Assembly: GCA_035533375.1 (NCBI GenBank)
Contig: DATLTV010000063.1
Span: 1-8,903 of the forward strand
DNA length: 8,903 nucleotides
Direction of reading: 5' to 3'
From: DATLTV01 sp035533375
GTDB lineage: Bacteria; Patescibacteriota; Minisyncoccia; UBA6257; 2-01-FULL-56-20
Part shown: in pieces, positions 5,407 through 8,903 of the stretch
How the letters are laid out: each line of letters opens with the position of its first letter
Position numbering within the stretch: the stretch's first letter is position 1
Notes under the pieces: model-generated
Told to the model about the DNA's origin: nothing
What the model saw: the letters and a program-made list of their open reading frames with translations, nothing else
The model's database searches: none
Program-made: the position numbers and the translations under genes

Positions 5407-5436
5407 GCGTCAAAATCGCAAGACGACATTCATAAT

Positions 5437-5682
5437 CTAGGAAACAAATCGGCCAAAGCCGATGGGTTCGACCGTCACGGTCACAAAGACGATTCCGCGG
5501 CATTCCACTTCGGTTATATAACGATTGCCGATCTGCAAACCGTTGAATTTTATCACCCTGGAATCGGCAATGAGGAGTATCCTCATCTCCCCTTCGTAGA
5601 CAAACACTTTATCGTCGCCGCCGGACCGAAGATATTCCTTGCCTCTCAGTATGATGTTTTCGAGTCCTGCCACGCTTTTCAT
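5437..5682 (-). CDS. Small soluble protein of unknown function
   Basis: Start ATG 5680-5682 is chosen because GGGAGG (5688-5693) lies five bases upstream. An upstream in-frame ATG at 5713-5715 would bury this ribosome site and lacks its own. The product has 81 residues (MKSVAGLENIILRGKEYLR...), ending in TAG. The pattern of alternating hydrophobic residues (DKVFVYEGEMRILLIADS, then GIVFVTVTVEP) suggests a mostly beta-strand fold. There are no motifs, signal peptide or cysteine pairs (one Cys). No family is recognised. It lies upstream of the six-helix membrane gene on the same strand, which hints at a shared unit. Confidence 0.6.
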   Translation of the reverse strand: MKSVAGLENIILRGKEYLRSGGDDKVFVYEGEMRILLIADSRVIKFNGLQIGNRYITEVECRGIVFVTVTVEPIGFGRFVS

Positions 5683-5726
5683 GTCATCCTCCCGAGTTTC
5701 CCGATGCTTCTGCAATTATCATGTTG

Positions 5727-5755
5727 GATTATCCGTTGTATTGCAAATACAAGAA
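5727..5755 (-). promoter_or_regulatory. Candidate promoter with embedded inverted repeat
   Basis: On the minus strand GATAAT sits 17 bases downstream of TTTCTT, giving a good -10 and a weak -35. Between and overlapping them is TTGTATT-3nt-AATACAA (5736-5752), a perfect 7-bp inverted repeat placed where a repressor would block polymerase. It lies about 45 bases before the small gene's ATG. Confidence 0.35.
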
Positions 5756-5829
5756 ATCGTTTCGCGAGGCGCGTAACGTACTTGGCGCCGTTGCGTACCG
5801 GCCTCCGTGCGAAACAAACCCGGCCGGAT

Positions 5830-5835
5830 TACAAT
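5830..5835 (+). promoter_or_regulatory. Possible -10 box of the DedA-family gene
   Basis: TACAAT matches five of six -10 consensus positions, 29 bases before the chosen ATG. No convincing -35 is found at the usual distance. Confidence 0.35.
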
Positions 5836-5864
5836 TATGAGGTGCCGTTAACCCATTGCTTTTT

Positions 5865-6485
5865 ATGAGCCCTCAGAGCATCGCCCATCTCATCATCGCC
5901 TATCGATACTGGATACTTGTCCCGCTCGCAATCGTCGAGGGGCCGGTTGTCGCGTTTGTCGCGGGAACCGCCGCCTCGCTCGGCTACTTCAATCTTTACG
6001 CGCTCATCGCCGTTTTTTTCGTGCGGGATATGGGAATGGACGCGCTCTATTATTTCTCGGGCTACTTCGGCGGGCGAACCGCTCTTGCGAAGCGCATGCT
6101 CAAAAAGATTGGCATTAGGGAGGAAGAGATTGATGAGGTTCGCCTGTTGTGGGAGAAGCATCCCGCGAGGACCATGTTCGTCGGAAAGCTTTCGTATGGG
6201 GTCGCGCAGGCGTTTATTGTGGCGGCGGGAGTGGTAAAAATGCGACTGCGCTTGTTTTTCGCATACGGTGCGCTCGTCGCCGTGGCCCAATACGGCACCC
6301 TCCTATTGCTCGGATATTTCTTCGGCAACGCATTCGGAGGAAATACCGCGCTCATCGCCGAAAATATCCAGTATGTCATCGCGGGATTCGCCGTCGTCGT
6401 GTCGGCATATTATATGTTCCGCTGGTATCTGCGCGGAAAACTCCGTCCGAAAACTCCACAAGGGGTCTCAAATCAGGTTCTATAA
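5865..6485 (+). CDS. DedA/SNARE-associated (PF09335-type) membrane protein
   Basis: ATG 5865 is the chosen start. A TTG at 5856 is an alternative, and GAGGTG at 5839-5844 is too far from both to decide. The product has 206 residues. DedA-family proteins are inner-membrane proteins of the lipid-scramblase/transporter superfamily involved in envelope maintenance. Visible features are IVEGPVVAFVAGTAAS (23-38) with the family Glu25-Gly-Pro, VRDMGMDALYYFSGYFGG (53-70) with Asp55 and Asp59, FVGKLSYG (105-112), AAGVVKM (120-126), and C-terminal hydrophobic segments around 137-154 and 169-186. Where E. coli homologues have two essential arginines, Lys108 and Ala114 are seen here, so this is a divergent subgroup. 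Its TAA stop directly abuts the opposite-strand stop of the cohesin-like gene. Confidence 0.88.
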   Translation: MSPQSIAHLIIAYRYWILVPLAIVEGPVVAFVAGTAASLGYFNLYALIAVFFVRDMGMDALYYFSGYFGGRTALAKRMLKKIGIREEEIDEVRLLWEKHPARTMFVGKLSYGVAQAFIVAAGVVKMRLRLFFAYGALVAVAQYGTLLLLGYFFGNAFGGNTALIAENIQYVIAGFAVVVSAYYMFRWYLRGKLRPKTPQGVSNQVL

Positions 6486-7433
6486 GAACTTGAGGAGGGC
6501 TACAAAGAGAATGCCGATAGCCGCGAGATAGAGGAAGCTGATGATGGTGTTGTTCTTGATCGGAGGTGCCGCCTGCGGAGGCAGGTAGTGCTCGATGCGG
6601 ATATTTCCCGCATAGTCCACCGCGCGCACCGCGATCATGCTGTGCAGGCTCTGGTCCTTCACGAGATACGGACTCACGGCCCGGATCCAATTCCACTGGC
6701 TTTCGGAAAGGCCCTGGCTCATGATCGGCACCTCGGCCACTTCATAATGGTCGACGCCGGTCTGCTTGTCGGAGGTCGAGAATGCGGCGAACCATTGATC
6801 GTTAAAAAGTGATTTATCCTGATATACGCCGATCGAAAACGCTTCGGGCGGAGTCGTATCGTTCGCGAGAGCATTCTGCCACGTATCAAGCGGAGCGTAC
6901 TGGCCGTTCAAAATCTCGGAATAGGAAGCGCCGGCGGTTACGAGCTTTGCGGGTGTTCCCTCCCCGTCATTCAGGATGGCCCTCGTGCTGCTTAAAAAAG
7001 TGAGGTTCGCAATCTGTGCGACAGTCGCAGCAGAGGTCGATGTCGGAAAGCGGAAGTAAACGGTCGCGAGCTTGTTGCTCAAGGTCGGATCACCCGCGAC
7101 CCTTCCGCAATAGCCGCCGGGCAGGCCGCCTACGAAGGAAACGAGGCCGTAGTTGTCATAGATCGCTGGCGGCTGTACCCAGATCGAAAGAATGGAATCG
7201 CCGTCGGACACGGCGACGGCCTGGAGCTTATTTTTCGGATACGAGAGATCCACCTCTGCCGCATTTACGCACTGATTTTGATTGTCGAGGCGAATCGCAA
7301 CCGCAAACGTGACCCCCGGCGGGTATTTCCCCGTGGCGGGGTCGAGATAAATCTCCGCCGCTTGCGCACAGAACGGGCCCGCAACAAGGGCGAGAACAGC
7401 GGCAAAAGCGATTACGGCATGTTTGCGGCTCAT
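6480..7433 (-). CDS. Membrane-anchored cohesin-like surface protein
   Basis: Encodes 317 residues. Residues 1-26 form a signal peptide (basic MSRKH, hydrophobic core, AQA end). Residues 27-165 look like a cohesin-type beta sandwich: FAVAIRLDNQNQCVNAAEV, a YPKNKLQAVAVSDGDSIL stretch, GLVSFVGGLPGG, KLATVYFRF and ILNDGEGT. Residues 191-283 resemble an Ig-like domain found after cohesin in CPR proteins (NDTTPPEAFS, STSDKQTGVDHYEV, IAVRAVDYAGN). A C-terminal helix (297-316) anchors it in the membrane. Cys55 and Cys109 could form a disulfide. The ATG at 7433 lacks a Shine-Dalgarno but lies 21 bases after the dockerin gene's stop, suggesting coupled expression. Cohesins bind dockerins, so the upstream gene product is the natural partner. 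The cohesin call is by pattern and less certain than the dockerin. Confidence 0.75.
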   Translation of the reverse strand: MSRKHAVIAFAAVLALVAGPFCAQAAEIYLDPATGKYPPGVTFAVAIRLDNQNQCVNAAEVDLSYPKNKLQAVAVSDGDSILSIWVQPPAIYDNYGLVSFVGGLPGGYCGRVAGDPTLSNKLATVYFRFPTSTSAATVAQIANLTFLSSTRAILNDGEGTPAKLVTAGASYSEILNGQYAPLDTWQNALANDTTPPEAFSIGVYQDKSLFNDQWFAAFSTSDKQTGVDHYEVAEVPIMSQGLSESQWNWIRAVSPYLVKDQSLHSMIAVRAVDYAGNIRIEHYLPPQAAPPIKNNTIISFLYLAAIGILFVALLKFL

Positions 7434-7454
7434 ATGTTGAATAGTAGCATATTC

Positions 7455-8600
7455 TTACCCCGTCCAATTATAGAGAAGAATACTGAAGTCCCGCAGGTCG
7501 ACTTTGCCATCGCCGTTCAGGTCGGCGAGCGGGCTGCTCGTTCCCCAATAATAGAGCAGGATCGAAAAGTCGGCCAAGTTCACCTTGCCGTCGCCGTTCA
7601 GGTCGGCGATGCGGTTTTTCCCCGCTTGAGTCGCTCCCAGATAAAACGGAATGGCCTGGCTCACGGTACTGCGCTCCACGGCGCCGTTGTCGTTCGTCAC
7701 GAAATCGGCGTCCACCGTATGGAAGCTGTTGTTCGCGAGCGGCGTCGTGTCGAACGCCATCTTCCAATTGCCGCTCGCGTCACTGCTTGTCGCGATCATA
7801 ATGTCTCCCGCGGAATGGACGTGGGCTTCGACCATGACCGACGGGACCGACTGCCCCGAAAGAACGAGTGTGCCGCCTTTCGCAAGCTGGCGTTTGTCGA
7901 CCGTGATCGTCGGCGGCAAAAATTCTCCGGAAATCGTGGACACCGCGTTCGCGGTGATCGTGAAGGTGGTCGTAAGCGCTATCGACTTCAGCCCCTGCGC
8001 ATCCTGCGCCCAAATGCCGAACGTCACGACGCCGGGTGTCACATCCATGGTGGAAAAATAAAAGTTGGCGCCCGAGTCCGCCTGGACGATGCCGATCACG
8101 ACGCCGTCCTTCAGAATATTCACGCTCGCGCCGGGATACGCTTTGCCTTTCACGATGACCTGCGTGGGATTCGGCGAAGAAAAAGAGCCGCCCGAATACG
8201 CACCGCCGCCGGAAGCCGGAGCCGATCCGGGCAGCGGCGCCGTGGATTCTATCTGGCACGACGAAGAACAGCCGTCGCCGCTCGTGTTGTTCGCGTCATC
8301 GCACTGCTCGCCATACACCTGCTGTAAAACGCCGTCGCCGCAATAGCCCGCGAATGCCTGACAGCCGGGCATGCAATTCCGGCTCGCGGTCGAGGTTGCA
8401 TACTGGCCGTTATTCGTGCCGTCGTCGCATACCTCTAACGGCGGCTCGACGATGCCGTTGCCGCAGACGCTGATCGAAACCGTCGTCGTTGCGCTGAACG
8501 ACTGGGCGCGCGCGCTGAAATTCCCCGTTATAAAAAAGTTGATTGCAAAAAACGCGGCGGCGAGTGCGATCTTCTGTTTTCGTTTATGCCGTCCATGCAT
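7455..8600 (-). CDS. Secreted protein with Cys-rich repeats, Ig-like region and C-terminal type I dockerin
   Basis: Encodes 381 residues from ATG 8598-8600; AGAGG lies about 12 bases upstream, rather far. Residues 1-32 are a signal peptide ending ARA. Residues 46-116 hold two disulfide-type repeats like those of myxobacterial surface proteins (CGNGIVEPPLEVCDDG and CGDGVLQQVYGEQCDD, then GDGCSSSC). After a Gly/Ser/Pro linker (120-146) come two beta-rich, Ig-like segments (147-217 and 228-320). The C-terminus carries two calcium-binding dockerin repeats, DLNGDGKVNLADFSILLYYW (333-352) and DLNGDGKVDLRDFSILLYNW (360-379). No catalytic domain is seen, so it is probably structural or adhesive. It is followed by the cohesin-like gene on the same strand. 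The dockerin is certain; the other domains are by pattern. Confidence 0.88.
   Translation of the reverse strand: MHGRHKRKQKIALAAAFFAINFFITGNFSARAQSFSATTTVSISVCGNGIVEPPLEVCDDGTNNGQYATSTASRNCMPGCQAFAGYCGDGVLQQVYGEQCDDANNTSGDGCSSSCQIESTAPLPGSAPASGGGAYSGGSFSSPNPTQVIVKGKAYPGASVNILKDGVVIGIVQADSGANFYFSTMDVTPGVVTFGIWAQDAQGLKSIALTTTFTITANAVSTISGEFLPPTITVDKRQLAKGGTLVLSGQSVPSVMVEAHVHSAGDIMIATSSDASGNWKMAFDTTPLANNSFHTVDADFVTNDNGAVERSTVSQAIPFYLGATQAGKNRIADLNGDGKVNLADFSILLYYWGTSSPLADLNGDGKVDLRDFSILLYNWTG
7465..7611 (-). repeat. Duplicated dockerin-repeat DNA
   Basis: Two segments of about 65 bases (near 7465-7530 and 7546-7611), offset by 81 bases, encode the two near-identical EF-hand-like dockerin repeats. 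The stretch GCCGTTCAGGTCGGCGA is shared exactly. This reflects an internal gene duplication typical of dockerins. Confidence 0.75.
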
Positions 8601-8650
8601 AGATTGGTAGGACCTCTCAAATACCGCGACCCGCGGCGTTTAAGACGATT

Positions 8651-8903
8651 CTAGCGCCGGCCGGGAGGTGCGGGCGGAGGAGGAAGGGGCGGGGAAGCAA
8701 ACCGGCGGCCGCGGCCTTTGCGCCGACGGCGCAGGCCGAATTTCACGAGTACGACAAGCCCCCAAACCCCGAAAATAATGGCTAAAATGACGCCGAAGGT
8801 GATCAATTTTTCACTCCATCGCAGACCCCAGAAATCATATCCTACATAAGCCGTAAGCGTTCCCGGCGGCAGGACGCTCAGATCCAAATTCCCTTGCCCG
8901 ATC
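8651..8903 (-). CDS. C-terminal fragment of a membrane protein with Arg- and Pro-rich tail (5' end outside window)
   Basis: Open to the right edge in the minus-strand frame, with 83 residues visible and a TAG stop at 8651-8653. A TTG at 8885-8887 could be a start, but the frame stays open beyond it, so the gene is treated as partial. Residues before 32 look extracytoplasmic (LPPGTLTAYVGYDFW). Residues 33-55 form a transmembrane helix (LITFGVILAIIFGVWGL...), followed by a basic cluster (RRRRKGRGRR) and a Pro-rich end (PPLPPPPAPPGRR). This is the layout of a surface protein with one C-terminal membrane anchor and a cytoplasmic tail. It precedes the dockerin gene by 50 bases on the same strand, so it may share its transcript. 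The family is not recognised. Confidence 0.6.
   Translation of the reverse strand, partial: IGQGNLDLSVLPPGTLTAYVGYDFWGLRWSEKLITFGVILAIIFGVWGLVVLVKFGLRRRRKGRGRRFASPPLPPPPAPPGRR

Noticed and set aside
7278..8327. Long plus-strand open frame (349 codons) antisense to the dockerin gene
   Set aside because: It mirrors the high-GC dockerin and cohesin genes, is very Arg-rich without any domain, and the opposite strand has unmistakable dockerin repeats.
1..8903. CRISPR array, transposase, integrase or tRNA genes
   Set aside because: No regularly spaced repeats, recombinase motifs or tRNA cloverleaf were found on either strand.

Overview
The window looks like a chromosomal segment of a Candidate Phyla Radiation bacterium (Patescibacteria, most likely a Parcubacteria/Paceibacteria-type lineage). 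The evidence is qualitative. A 109-residue protein (857-1186) matches, from memory, a small uncharacterised family with a 'YDGL...DGD...VW.KWF..EYPAEL' pattern common in Parcubacteria. The cohesin-like surface protein (6480-7433) has the two-part layout typical of those genomes. Genes are short and closely packed, and G+C is moderate. TGA needs no recoding. No phage genes, transposase, CRISPR array, tRNA or rRNA were recognised.

Left part (1-1860): a partial membrane-protein gene runs into a roughly 260-base element (180-437) that can fold as a three-way junction and is followed by an intrinsic terminator. Three small minus-strand genes follow: a DUF1059-like protein, the CPR-type conserved protein and a multi-CxxC zinc-ribbon protein. 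The last two each have their own terminator. A divergent promoter region separates them from the next gene.

Middle part (1784-4697): a well-formed sigma70-type promoter drives a compact GT35 alpha-glucan phosphorylase homologue. It keeps most signature motifs but has serine where the pyridoxal-phosphate lysine is expected. Next come a perfect TATAAT box, a probable free-standing structured RNA and a terminator. Then there is a 42-bp perfect palindrome with an extra half-site, and a stand-alone caspase-like protease (His70, Cys108). The palindrome and an AT-rich 14-bp palindrome lie in the caspase leader and are candidate operator sites.

Right part (4725-8903): a six-helix membrane protein and a small unknown protein lie on the minus strand, with a strong hairpin between them. 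A DedA-family membrane protein is on the plus strand. A minus-strand gene group then encodes a partial membrane protein with an Arg/Pro-rich tail, a secreted protein with Cys-rich repeats and a C-terminal type I dockerin, and a membrane-anchored cohesin-like protein. The dockerin and cohesin genes are 21 bases apart, which suggests a two-component surface assembly in which the dockerin protein may dock on the anchored cohesin.

The best candidates for something undescribed are the three-way-junction element, the Lys-to-Ser 'phosphorylase', and the orphan RNA, palindrome and caspase-like gene cluster.
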